Source of the DNA: Eubacterium sp.
Lineage (GTDB): Bacteria; Bacillota_A; Clostridia; Lachnospirales; Lachnospiraceae
DNA: 12,111 nt
Direction of reading: 5' to 3'
Assembly: GCA_024687845.1 (NCBI GenBank)
Contig: JAILEL010000239.1
Coordinates: forward strand, 1-12,111
Shown here: piece after piece, positions 1 through 6,616 of the stretch
Numbering within the stretch: position 1 is the first letter of the stretch
How the letters are laid out: the number at the start of each line of letters is the position of its first letter
Notes under the pieces: generated by a model
Databases searched by the model: none
What the model saw: the letters and a program-made list of their open reading frames with translations, nothing else
What the model was told of the DNA's origin: nothing
Made by a program: the position numbers and the translations under genes

Positions 1-328
1 TATTGAAAGATATCTCTACAGACTTGCTGAAACTACAAGGCTTATGAGAGAAGTAAGTCCTAATGTAAAATGTAATTATGAAGTATCTACAATGGAGAGA
101 CTTTCAGAGCTTACAGATTACATTTTAGATGCTGTTGTAAAACTTGGAGATGTTTTGAAAGAACTTAAAACTAAAGAGAACATTTTTGAATCTTCAGCAT
201 ATGTAAGAGATGATCTTCTTCCAGCTATGGAGGAACTTCGTAAGTATGTAGATGAAGCAGAAATGCTTACATCACAGAATGATTGGCCATTCCCAAGCTA
301 TGGTCAGCTGCTTTTCAGTGTAAACTAA
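1..328 (+). CDS. glnN: Glutamine synthetase type III (GlnN), C-terminal fragment
   Basis: This is the 3' end of a gene that starts outside the window; the frame is open from base 2, so the Met codon at 44 is internal. About 108 residues remain. They are helical and charged and end in a WPFPSYGQLLFSV-type tail. The segment with TTRLMREV, the VSTMERLSEL stretch and the Trp-Pro-x-Pro-(S/T)-Tyr-Gly tail is what I recognise as the C-terminus of type III glutamine synthetases. These are large (about 700 residues) dodecameric cytosolic enzymes that make glutamine from glutamate, ammonia and ATP, and are common in Lachnospiraceae and Bacteroidetes. No catalytic residues lie in this part, so the call rests on tail similarity. 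The gene is followed 28 bases later by a strong terminator, so it ends its transcription unit. Confidence 0.85.
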   Translation, partial: IERYLYRLAETTRLMREVSPNVKCNYEVSTMERLSELTDYILDAVVKLGDVLKELKTKENIFESSAYVRDDLLPAMEELRKYVDEAEMLTSQNDWPFPSYGQLLFSVN

Positions 329-356
329 GAGAAAAACAAAAGAGTAATAGATAAGA

Positions 357-408
357 CAGGCAACTGGTATTGTGAAATATTCACAGAAATCAGTTGCCTG
401 TTTTTTTC
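357..408 (+). terminator. Rho-independent terminator of the glutamine synthetase gene
   Basis: A perfect 10-bp stem, CAGGCAACTG (357-366) with CAGTTGCCTG (391-400), encloses a second hairpin, TGTGAA (371-376) with TTCACA (380-385). Seven T residues (401-407) follow directly. This is a textbook intrinsic terminator. Confidence 0.93.
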
Positions 409-462
409 GTTTTATAGGTGCTTTTAGTGTCTTAAATCATGTACATTTTTGACATAAAAAAG

Positions 463-566
463 TTATCAAATATTGCTATATAAGTTGTCAAAAGTTGCTA
501 TTTGTGGCAATTTAGTACTTTTTTAGATTTATCAAATATTGCTATTCGGATTATCAAATATTGCTA
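463..566 (+). repeat. 22-bp-phased direct repeats upstream of the xylanase gene
   Basis: Three identical copies of TTATCAAATATTGCTA start at 463, 529 and 551, and a degenerate copy, TTGTCAAAAGTTGCTA, starts at 485. The start-to-start distances are 22, 44 and 22, i.e. exact multiples of 22 bp or two helical turns, so all copies face the same side of the DNA. The slot at 507 is not filled, although 502-517 is a weak out-of-phase match. Such phasing is typical of binding sites for a regulator that acts as a dimer or oligomer. LytTR-type response regulators use a similar pitch, but the sequence alone does not name the factor. No gene lies in 329-779; this array, the repeats at 641-672 and the leader folds at 690-749 are what it holds. 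Confidence 0.7.
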
Positions 567-640
567 CTGGGTATACCGTTTTTTGTCATGAATTTATTAT
601 ATTTTGTTATTTGTCTATTATGTACAAAAAAATCTTGAAT

Positions 641-699
641 TTGTAGGGTATTTATCTAGAGTTTGTAGGGTAGGTTTTTAATTTTGGGTATTGTATATT
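641..699 (+). promoter_or_regulatory. Second direct-repeat pair and putative xylanase promoter
   Basis: TTGTAGGGTA occurs at 641-650 and again at 663-672, again exactly 22 bp apart; a partial third GGGTA lies at 686-690. A -10-like TATATT follows at 694-699, without a good -35 hexamer at 17 bp. This arrangement fits an activator-dependent promoter in which the repeat next to the -10 replaces the -35 box. The promoter position is inferred; the repeats are directly visible. Confidence 0.45.
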
Positions 700-749
700 T
701 GTGTAGATTGTTCAAATCCAGTTTTGAAATCTATTCAAAACTATACAAT
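690..749 (+). other. Xylanase mRNA leader with mutually exclusive hairpins
   Basis: Two competing folds are visible. Fold A pairs GTTTTGAA (721-728) with TTCAAAAC (734-741), 8 bp with a 5-nt loop. Fold B pairs TAGAT (704-708) with ATCTA (729-733) and TTCAAA (711-716) with TTTGAA (723-728), with a 2-nt bulge and a 6-nt loop. Both use 721-733, so they exclude each other. An outer stem, 690-697 with 742-749, abuts fold A. The Shine-Dalgarno sequence (761-767) is just downstream. Stems are AT-rich, so stability is uncertain, and the start of transcription is not known. Confidence 0.35.
706..726 (+). repeat. Left arm of an inverted repeat flanking the xylanase gene
   Basis: This 21-nt stretch (GATTGTTCAA, then A, then TCCAGTTTTG) is the reverse complement of 5216-5235 except for one extra A. 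The two arms lie about 4.5 kb apart on either side of the xylanase gene. Confidence 0.8.
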
Positions 750-779
750 TTATCAAAAACAAGGAGGATGTTGTTTAAG

Positions 780-3700
780 ATGGTTAAAAGGTTTAAACGT
801 CTTGTTGTTGCAGGACTTGCAGCTTCAATGATGATGTCATCGGCTATGGGCAGTGTGCCAAATGGAGTAATGGCTGAAGGCGCAGAGGGAAATTCTGAAA
901 TCCTCTTAGATGAAGAGGAAAGTCCAGCTCCTGAAAATTCAAATGATGGAGAAACTCCTGAAGGAGACGAAGAGGGAACTCCAGCTTCTGACGAAGAAGC
1001 TCCTGCAGAAGAGGACAAGAACGATACTACAGACAAAGCTCCTGAAGGAGATGAAGAGGGAACTCCAGCTTCTGACGAGGAAGCTCCTGCAGAAGAGAAT
1101 AAGGAGGATACTACTGAGGAAGATAAGGACGATACCTCAGAGGAAACTCCTGCAGAAGAGAAGACAACTGAAGAAAACAAGGACGAAACTACCGAATCTG
1201 ACAAAGAGGAGACTTCTAATACGGACAATGAGAAGACTCCAGCAAAGAATAAGGACAAGAAGCAGTTAGCTCCTAACGGAAGTTCTAAAGGGGGAACTAA
1301 GGCGAACAAGGAGAATAATACTAGAGATAAGAAAGATGGAGATAAGGATGAGAAAGATCCTGAAAAGAAGAGCTACGAAGAAAACGGAGTTTATACATTT
1401 ACATTTTCAGAATTAGAATTAGATGAAGAAAGTTCTGCTGTAGTTAATGTAAAAGATGACGGTTCAGCAGATATTAGCTTTGCAGCTGCCTGGAATCAGG
1501 CATTCTTCAAGCTTCCGGAGGGAATTAACTCAAGGAGAATATCCAAAATTGAATTTGTAGGTGTAGATAGTCATGATGTTACTGTAAAGATACTGCCTAA
1601 ACCTGGAGATGATTCTCTGCAGGATAAGGCTGCGGGATGGAATAGTAATGTTCTGGGCAATCTGAATGGATATGATTTCGCATATTTTTCATTAATGGCT
1701 CAAGGAGTTGGTGATTTCAGTGTTACAGCAACAGCTGTAAATATCACTCTTCAGGATGAACCTGAAATAATAGAAGAAAGCGATGCTGAAATAGAAACAA
1801 GGACACTGAGTCAGCTTGGAATAGCTGCAGATTCCGGTGCAGTAGTAGATACAGAAAAGGGTACTGTTACTTTCAATAGTGATTTTCAGAGTGTTTTCTT
1901 CAAACTTCCAGAAGATATTGAAGCTTCCAGAATATCCAAGATAGAAATAAAAGGAGATGCAAATGCATATAGCTATAAGCTTATGTCTCAGGCTCAGTTT
2001 GAAGTAGAGGATCAAACTGGAAGATATGGAGAAGGTCTTGCGTCAAGCTATGGTAGTCCGGTATTTAAGGATATATGTTATCCAACGGCTAAGTATCTTA
2101 TAATTATGTGTTCAAATACACAGCCATATGGTACATTTTCACTTGACAGTGAAGTTGCATTTTCTGTTGAGCCAGTTCAGGAAGTAGATATGACTCTTAC
2201 AAATCTTAAAGATGTTGTTTCAACTAATGAATATGGTATTGGTGAAGGCGACTATATGGGTACCTGTTTAGGTATTGGCAGTATGGAGGATGAGAAACTC
2301 ATAACACTTATTAAGAAGCATTTTAATGCAGTGACATTGGAAAATGAGTTAAAACCTGATTCATTACTTGGAACTTCCAATGCTTCTCTGGTAGAGGATG
2401 CTGAATTTGGTCTTGTTCCAGAAGCTCTTGATTTTAGTGAACCTGACTCCATGCTTGATCAGATCCTTGAGTGGAACAAAGAAGAAGGTGTAGATATCAA
2501 GGTTAGAGGTCATGTTCTTACATGGCATTCACAGACACCTACATGGTTTTTCCGTGAAGGCTATTCGACTTCAGGCGCTTATGTAAAACCAGATGTAATG
2601 ACAAAACGTCAAGAATGGTATATTAAGTCTGTTATGGAGCACTACTTCTCAGAAACATCACCTTATAAAGACCTGTTCTATGGCTTTGATGTAGTAAATG
2701 AAGCTTGTAGTGATGATAGTGGTACATATAGATCTGCAGATGAAAGATCTGAATGGGCTGCAATCTATGGTACAGGTACACCTGTTGAAGCAACTAGTGA
2801 GGAAGAGGCATATATCGAAGCACCTGATTATATCCTTAATGCATTCAGATTTGCTAACAAATATGCACCAAAATCTCTTGAGCTTTATTACAATGATTAT
2901 AATGATTGTCAACAGAGCAAGGTTCCAGTTATTGCCAGTCTCCTAAAATCAGTAAAGAATCATGAAAACGATGAGAAAAATCCTACAAGAATATCAGGAT
3001 TTGGTATGCAGGCTCATCATGAGATGGATGCACCATCAAAGGCTCAGATTATTGAATGTGCAACAACATATGGTAAAATTGTAGGAAAGGTTCAGGTTAC
3101 TGAGCTTGATGTTAAGACTTCTAAAGGATATGACGGATCTAAAGAAGCTAAGGAAATAGAATATACAAGAATGGGTCATAGGTATAAAGCTATTTATGAT
3201 GCATATCGTGAAGTGGATCAGAACCCTGACATCGATGTAAACTCATTTACAGTTTGGGGTGCAATAGATAGTGTATCATGGCTGAACGATCCGAATGCTG
3301 CAGGTGGTGGAGCAACTGGTTCTCAGAAACAATGTCCACTTCTCTTTGATGGCAATTATCAGGCTAAACCTGCATATTGGGCAATAGTTGATGCTTCTAA
3401 GTTAGATCCATATATAAATCAGGTAGATATTATAGAGACAAATGATGGAAGCTATGACAGCGGAAATAGTTACAGCTTCTCAGAGGATGAGCTTAATGTT
3501 ACATTCACTCCTGTATGGGATTCAGAATCAATTAAATTCAATATTAATGTAAGTGGAGAAGAAGTTGATACTAGTGATAATGTATTATTCTATTATGTTG
3601 ATTCTGAGAACTCTATTAAGAGTATAGAAGTTAAGGGTAGTGATTTTAATGAAGGAAATGCAACTATTACGCTTCCTGGAACCTACTCTGCTCTTAATAC

Positions 3701-5180
3701 ACTCAAATTCGATATAGTAGCTAACATTGCTGATAAAACAGCAGTTTATAACGATACTAATCTTACTCAGGAAACAAGTACAAAGTATTATGCAAAGGCT
3801 ACGCTTAAGCCATATACTATTATCAAAAATGGTACTGCAATTGTTGATGGTAAGAAGGGGGCTATATGGAATGATGTAGATGAAGTTCCTCTTACAATAG
3901 CACTTGGTGAACATGCAGATCCTGATCTTAAAGCAAATGCTAAGCTTCTTTGGGATGATACAAATCTTTACCTGTATATGGATGTTAATGATAATGAACT
4001 GAATAAGGATGCTTCAGCTGTTCATGAGCAGGATTCAGTAGAAGTTTTCATAGATGAAAATAATGCTAAAACCGGCGGATATCAGTCAGATGATAAGCAG
4101 TTCAGAATTAACTTCGATAATGAACATTCATTTAATACAAGCGGAATTCACTGTACAGAAGATTATATAGAATCTGCTACAGTAAAAACAGAGACAGGCT
4201 ATGCTGTTGAAGCTGCATTCAAGTGGTCAGATGTTGCAGTTAAAGCTGGTGATAAGATCGGTCTTGAATTACAGATTAATGATGCTGATGATTCTGGAAG
4301 CAGACAAGGTACACTTAGCTGGTATGATACATCAGGAAATGGCTGGCAGAGTACAGCAGTATTCGGAACAGCAGGACTTGGTGATGTAAAAGCTAACGGT
4401 ACTGATGAAATTACAGATAATAAAGATGACGACAAGAAAGACATCAAGGATGGCGATAAGAAAGACGTCAAGGATGATGACAAGAAAGACGTTAAGGATG
4501 ACAAAAAGGATGACAAGCAGGATACTGAAAAAGCAGAAGTGAAGACAATAAAGAGTCTTACCAAAGGTGCTGTAGAAGCGTCTGTAGAAAAATACGTTAC
4601 TTCTCTCAGTACATCTTCAGATGTTAAGGGTGCAAGTAATACAGCGCTTAGTCCTCAGATTAAGAAAGTATATAGCGAAAAGGCAGCTTTAAGCTTTGAA
4701 AAGGTTAAGGGAGCTAAGAAGTATGTTGTATACGGAGGACAGGTTGGAAGTAAGAATAAATTCAGTAAACTTGGTACAACAACTAAGACTTCATTTACAG
4801 CTAAGAAGCTTGTAAAGGGTAAGCAATATGCTTTCTTTGTTGCAGCATATGACAAGAATAATAAGCTGATAACTGCTTCTTCAAAAGTTACTGGATATTT
4901 AAAGGGTGGAAATAAAACAAATGTTTCCAAGATTAAGCTTGTTTCTAACAAAAAGGTAGTTCTTAAGGGCAAAAAGAGTTCTACAATTAAGACTACTTTA
5001 GTTAAAGAAGATAAGAAGCTTAAAATTGGAAATAAGAAGCTTAAGTATTTTAGTTCAAATAATAAAGTTGCAACTGTTAATTCAAAGGGTAAGATTACTG
5101 CTAAGAAGAAAGGTAAATGTACAATTACAGTGATTTCTGCAAATGGAAAAACTGCAAAAGTAACAGTAGTAGTAAAATAA
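780..5180 (+). CDS. Secreted multimodular GH10 endo-beta-1,4-xylanase with CBM9 and surface-binding domains
   Basis: A 1466-residue extracellular enzyme that should cut the xylan backbone. I chose ATG 780 because AAGGAGG (761-767) lies 12 bases upstream; an in-frame ATG at 768 abuts the Shine-Dalgarno sequence. Residues 1-32 form a signal peptide (KRFKR, hydrophobic core, VMA|EG cleavage). Residues 33-200 are an acidic repeat linker that turns Lys-rich. Residues about 205-321 and 340-465 are two related beta-sandwich modules (shared FFKLPE and ISKIE), possibly CBM22-like. Residues about 471-877 are GH10, with HVLTWHSQTP, acid/base Glu641 in DVVNEA, nucleophile Glu775 in VTELDV, and VWGAIDSVSWL. 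Residues about 895-1000 look like a degraded CBM9 half, and 1005-1200 are CBM9. Asp/Lys repeats follow (1216-1239), then an Fn3-like domain (1288-1375) and a Big2-like domain (1381-1466). The C-terminus suggests attachment to the cell wall. Transcription probably ends at the 5255 hairpin. Confidence 0.95.
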   Translation: MVKRFKRLVVAGLAASMMMSSAMGSVPNGVMAEGAEGNSEILLDEEESPAPENSNDGETPEGDEEGTPASDEEAPAEEDKNDTTDKAPEGDEEGTPASDEEAPAEENKEDTTEEDKDDTSEETPAEEKTTEENKDETTESDKEETSNTDNEKTPAKNKDKKQLAPNGSSKGGTKANKENNTRDKKDGDKDEKDPEKKSYEENGVYTFTFSELELDEESSAVVNVKDDGSADISFAAAWNQAFFKLPEGINSRRISKIEFVGVDSHDVTVKILPKPGDDSLQDKAAGWNSNVLGNLNGYDFAYFSLMAQGVGDFSVTATAVNITLQDEPEIIEESDAEIETRTLSQLGIAADSGAVVDTEKGTVTFNSDFQSVFFKLPEDIEASRISKIEIKGDANAYSYKLMSQAQFEVEDQTGRYGEGLASSYGSPVFKDICYPTAKYLIIMCSNTQPYGTFSLDSEVAFSVEPVQEVDMTLTNLKDVVSTNEYGIGEGDYMGTCLGIGSMEDEKLITLIKKHFNAVTLENELKPDSLLGTSNASLVEDAEFGLVPEALDFSEPDSMLDQILEWNKEEGVDIKVRGHVLTWHSQTPTWFFREGYSTSGAYVKPDVMTKRQEWYIKSVMEHYFSETSPYKDLFYGFDVVNEACSDDSGTYRSADERSEWAAIYGTGTPVEATSEEEAYIEAPDYILNAFRFANKYAPKSLELYYNDYNDCQQSKVPVIASLLKSVKNHENDEKNPTRISGFGMQAHHEMDAPSKAQIIECATTYGKIVGKVQVTELDVKTSKGYDGSKEAKEIEYTRMGHRYKAIYDAYREVDQNPDIDVNSFTVWGAIDSVSWLNDPNAAGGGATGSQKQCPLLFDGNYQAKPAYWAIVDASKLDPYINQVDIIETNDGSYDSGNSYSFSEDELNVTFTPVWDSESIKFNINVSGEEVDTSDNVLFYYVDSENSIKSIEVKGSDFNEGNATITLPGTYSALNTLKFDIVANIADKTAVYNDTNLTQETSTKYYAKATLKPYTIIKNGTAIVDGKKGAIWNDVDEVPLTIALGEHADPDLKANAKLLWDDTNLYLYMDVNDNELNKDASAVHEQDSVEVFIDENNAKTGGYQSDDKQFRINFDNEHSFNTSGIHCTEDYIESATVKTETGYAVEAAFKWSDVAVKAGDKIGLELQINDADDSGSRQGTLSWYDTSGNGWQSTAVFGTAGLGDVKANGTDEITDNKDDDKKDIKDGDKKDVKDDDKKDVKDDKKDDKQDTEKAEVKTIKSLTKGAVEASVEKYVTSLSTSSDVKGASNTALSPQIKKVYSEKAALSFEKVKGAKKYVVYGGQVGSKNKFSKLGTTTKTSFTAKKLVKGKQYAFFVAAYDKNNKLITASSKVTGYLKGGNKTNVSKIKLVSNKKVVLKGKKSSTIKTTLVKEDKKLKIGNKKLKYFSSNNKVATVNSKGKITAKKKGKCTITVISANGKTAKVTVVVK
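955..1097 (+). repeat. 84-bp-period duplication in the acidic linker
   Basis: A 59-nt unit at 955-1013 recurs at 1039-1097 with few changes, giving a period of 84 nt (28 residues). It encodes PEGDEEGTPASDEEAPAEE twice, and shortened AEE/ETPAEE versions continue to about 1160. This is an in-frame low-complexity linker expansion. Confidence 0.9.
4425..4496 (+). repeat. Three 24-bp Asp/Lys repeats in the xylanase
   Basis: Three 8-codon units (4425-4448, 4449-4472, 4473-4496) encode DDDKKDIK, DGDKKDVK and DDDKKDVK, and a partial DDKKDDKQD follows. They form a highly charged spacer between CBM9 and the C-terminal surface domains. Confidence 0.9.
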
Positions 5181-5215
5181 TCTATAGACAGCTTATACGT
5201 GTCTGTTAATTTATC

Positions 5216-5235
5216 CAAAACTGGATTGAACAATC
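5216..5235 (-). repeat. Right arm of an inverted repeat flanking the xylanase gene
   Basis: CAAAACTGGA followed by TTGAACAATC. Its reverse complement equals 706-726 apart from one missing base. It lies between the xylanase stop codon and the terminator, hence inside the likely 3' untranslated region. Confidence 0.8.
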
Positions 5236-5254
5236 ATGTTATTAGTTTAGTGTT

Positions 5255-5294
5255 AATGGCGTTTCATCTCTTTAGAGGTGAAGCGCCATTTGTT
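5255..5294 (+). terminator. Terminator after the xylanase gene
   Basis: A 15-bp stem, 5256-5270 with 5275-5289, holds two G-U pairs and a TTTA loop; an A-T pair (5255/5290) extends it. The T tract after it (TTTGTT) is short and interrupted, so termination may be partial. It separates the xylanase unit from the rtcB unit. Confidence 0.65.
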
Positions 5295-5338
5295 CGCAGC
5301 CTTTTTGAAATGAATATGATTAAAGTCTGATGTATTCT
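5293..5338 (+). promoter_or_regulatory. Promoter/operator of the rtcB-WYL-WYL unit, shared with the downstream ncRNA unit
   Basis: The 21-nt element at 5293-5313 (TTCGCA, then GCC, then TTTTGAAATGA) matches 8990-9010 at 19 of 21 positions. A -10-like TATTCT lies at 5333-5338, 28 bases after the start of the internal TTGAAA; the second copy has TATCCT at the same distance. At 17 bp upstream of the hexamer there is no good -35 box, which suggests activator dependence. That these are promoters is inferred from the pairing of two conserved blocks at fixed distance upstream of functionally linked genes. Confidence 0.6.
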
Positions 5339-5370
5339 GAATTTAACATGAATCAATATTCAGAAAGGAG
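5335..5370 (+). promoter_or_regulatory. Possible leader hairpin touching the rtcB ribosome binding site
   Basis: TTCTGAAT (5335-5342) is the exact reverse complement of ATTCAGAA (5358-5365), with a 15-nt loop. The 3' arm overlaps the first bases of AAAGGAG (5364-5370), the rtcB Shine-Dalgarno sequence. It could reduce translation or act as a DNA operator; an 8-bp AT-rich stem may also be chance. Confidence 0.3.
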
Positions 5371-5380
5371 ATAGTTGAAT

Positions 5381-6613
5381 ATGTTCGTATATAATTCTGA
5401 GGAACTTCGTCGTCCTATTAAAATATGGCTGGGTAGTAAGGATGATATAGAGGAATCCTGCATAGAGCAGGCGAGACACCTGGCAAATCTGCCTTTTATT
5501 CATAAGTGGGTCAGCCTTATGCCAGATACTCATACAGGGAAGGGAATGCCAATAGGTGGTGTGATTGCAACCAAGGGCGTAATTATTCCTAATGCCGTAG
5601 GAGTGGATATTGGCTGTGGTATGAACTTTGTTGATACGAATATCAAACTTGATGACATAAAGGATATTCAGACCGGAAGTGGAAGTCTTGTTCAGAATAT
5701 CATCAGTGGATTCATGAGAAGTATTCCTGTAAATACTGCAAGACATAAAGATAAACAAGAAAGTCCGGTTCTTGACAGAGCAAAAGAAGAGTGGGATAAA
5801 TACGAGGCAAATCCAGAACTTCATGACCTTATTGAAGATGGCTACTACCAGGTTGGAACACTTGGAGGTGGAAATCATTTTCTTGAGCTTCAGGTTGATG
5901 ATGAGGGATATCTTTGCCTTATGATCCATTCTGGTAGTCGTCATCTTGGCAAGGCTATCTGCGACGATTTTCATAACAAGGCGAGAGAACTGAATGAGAG
6001 ATATTACAGTCAGGTTCCATCTGAGTGGAGACTTGCATTTCTTCCAGTAGATAGTGAAGAAGGTAAACAGTATATCAATTGGATGAAGCTTGCAATGGAC
6101 TATGCATTTGAGAATAGAAAGGCCATGATGGATAAAGCCTGTGAGATAGTTAAAACACTGATTGAAAAATACACTGATAAAGAGGTAATATTTGGAGAGC
6201 AGATTAACTGTCATCATAATTACGCAGCGATTGAAAATCATTTTGGTGAAAATGTATGGGTTCATAGAAAGGGAGCAAATCGTGCAAGAGTAGGTGACAT
6301 GGCAGTGATACCAGGAGCAATGGGCTCCTATAGCTATGTGGTTGAAGGTAAAGGAAATCCGGACAGCTTCTGTTCATCCTCACATGGAGCAGGAAGAGCA
6401 TATTCCAGATCAGGTGCAAAGGCGGCATTTACTGTGGAACAGGTGATGCTGGATCTTAAATCAGAGGGAGTCGTTCTTGGAAAAGCATCTAAAAATGATG
6501 TTGCAGAAGAGTGCAGATTCGCTTATAAAGATATTGATGTGGTAATGGAAAATCAGAAAGACCTTGTAATTCCTTTGCGAAGACTGAAAACGGTAGGGGT
6601 ACTTAAAGGATAA
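5381..6613 (+). CDS. rtcB: RNA-splicing ligase RtcB (3'-phosphate/5'-OH RNA ligase)
   Basis: RtcB joins RNA ends with 3'-phosphate (or 2',3'-cyclic phosphate) to 5'-OH, using GTP and Mn2+, and so reseals RNAs cut by ribotoxins. The 410-residue length matches the E. coli type. Visible motifs are MPDTHTGKGMPIGG (47-60), D76-IGCGM with metal ligand Cys79, GGGNHFLE (His166), HSGSRHLG (His183), HNYA (His279), HRKGA (295-299) and SHGAGR with His335, the residue that is guanylylated in this family. Their spacing agrees with E. coli Cys78, His168, His185, His281 and His337, so the enzyme should be active. I prefer ATG 5381 (AAAGGAG ends at 5370) over an in-frame TTG at 5375 only 4 bases from it. No rtcA is present. 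The next gene starts 3 bases after the stop, so they form an operon. Probable functional partners are the tRNA mimic and the Ro-like protein downstream. Confidence 0.97.
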   Translation: MFVYNSEELRRPIKIWLGSKDDIEESCIEQARHLANLPFIHKWVSLMPDTHTGKGMPIGGVIATKGVIIPNAVGVDIGCGMNFVDTNIKLDDIKDIQTGSGSLVQNIISGFMRSIPVNTARHKDKQESPVLDRAKEEWDKYEANPELHDLIEDGYYQVGTLGGGNHFLELQVDDEGYLCLMIHSGSRHLGKAICDDFHNKARELNERYYSQVPSEWRLAFLPVDSEEGKQYINWMKLAMDYAFENRKAMMDKACEIVKTLIEKYTDKEVIFGEQINCHHNYAAIENHFGENVWVHRKGANRARVGDMAVIPGAMGSYSYVVEGKGNPDSFCSSSHGAGRAYSRSGAKAAFTVEQVMLDLKSEGVVLGKASKNDVAEECRFAYKDIDVVMENQKDLVIPLRRLKTVGVLKG

Positions 6614-6616
6614 AAA

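Noticed and set aside
463..566. CRISPR array
   Set aside because: The repeated units are 16 nt with 6-nt gaps, not 23-47-nt repeats with unique spacers of similar length, and there are no cas genes.
731..1309. Long open frame on the minus strand (192 codons, Ser/Val-rich)
   Set aside because: It is the antisense shadow of the low-complexity acidic linker of the xylanase; no ribosome binding site and repetitive composition.
5360..6265. 301-codon open frame on the minus strand
   Set aside because: It lies fully opposite rtcB, whose reading frame carries every family motif; the antisense protein has no recognisable domain and no Shine-Dalgarno sequence.
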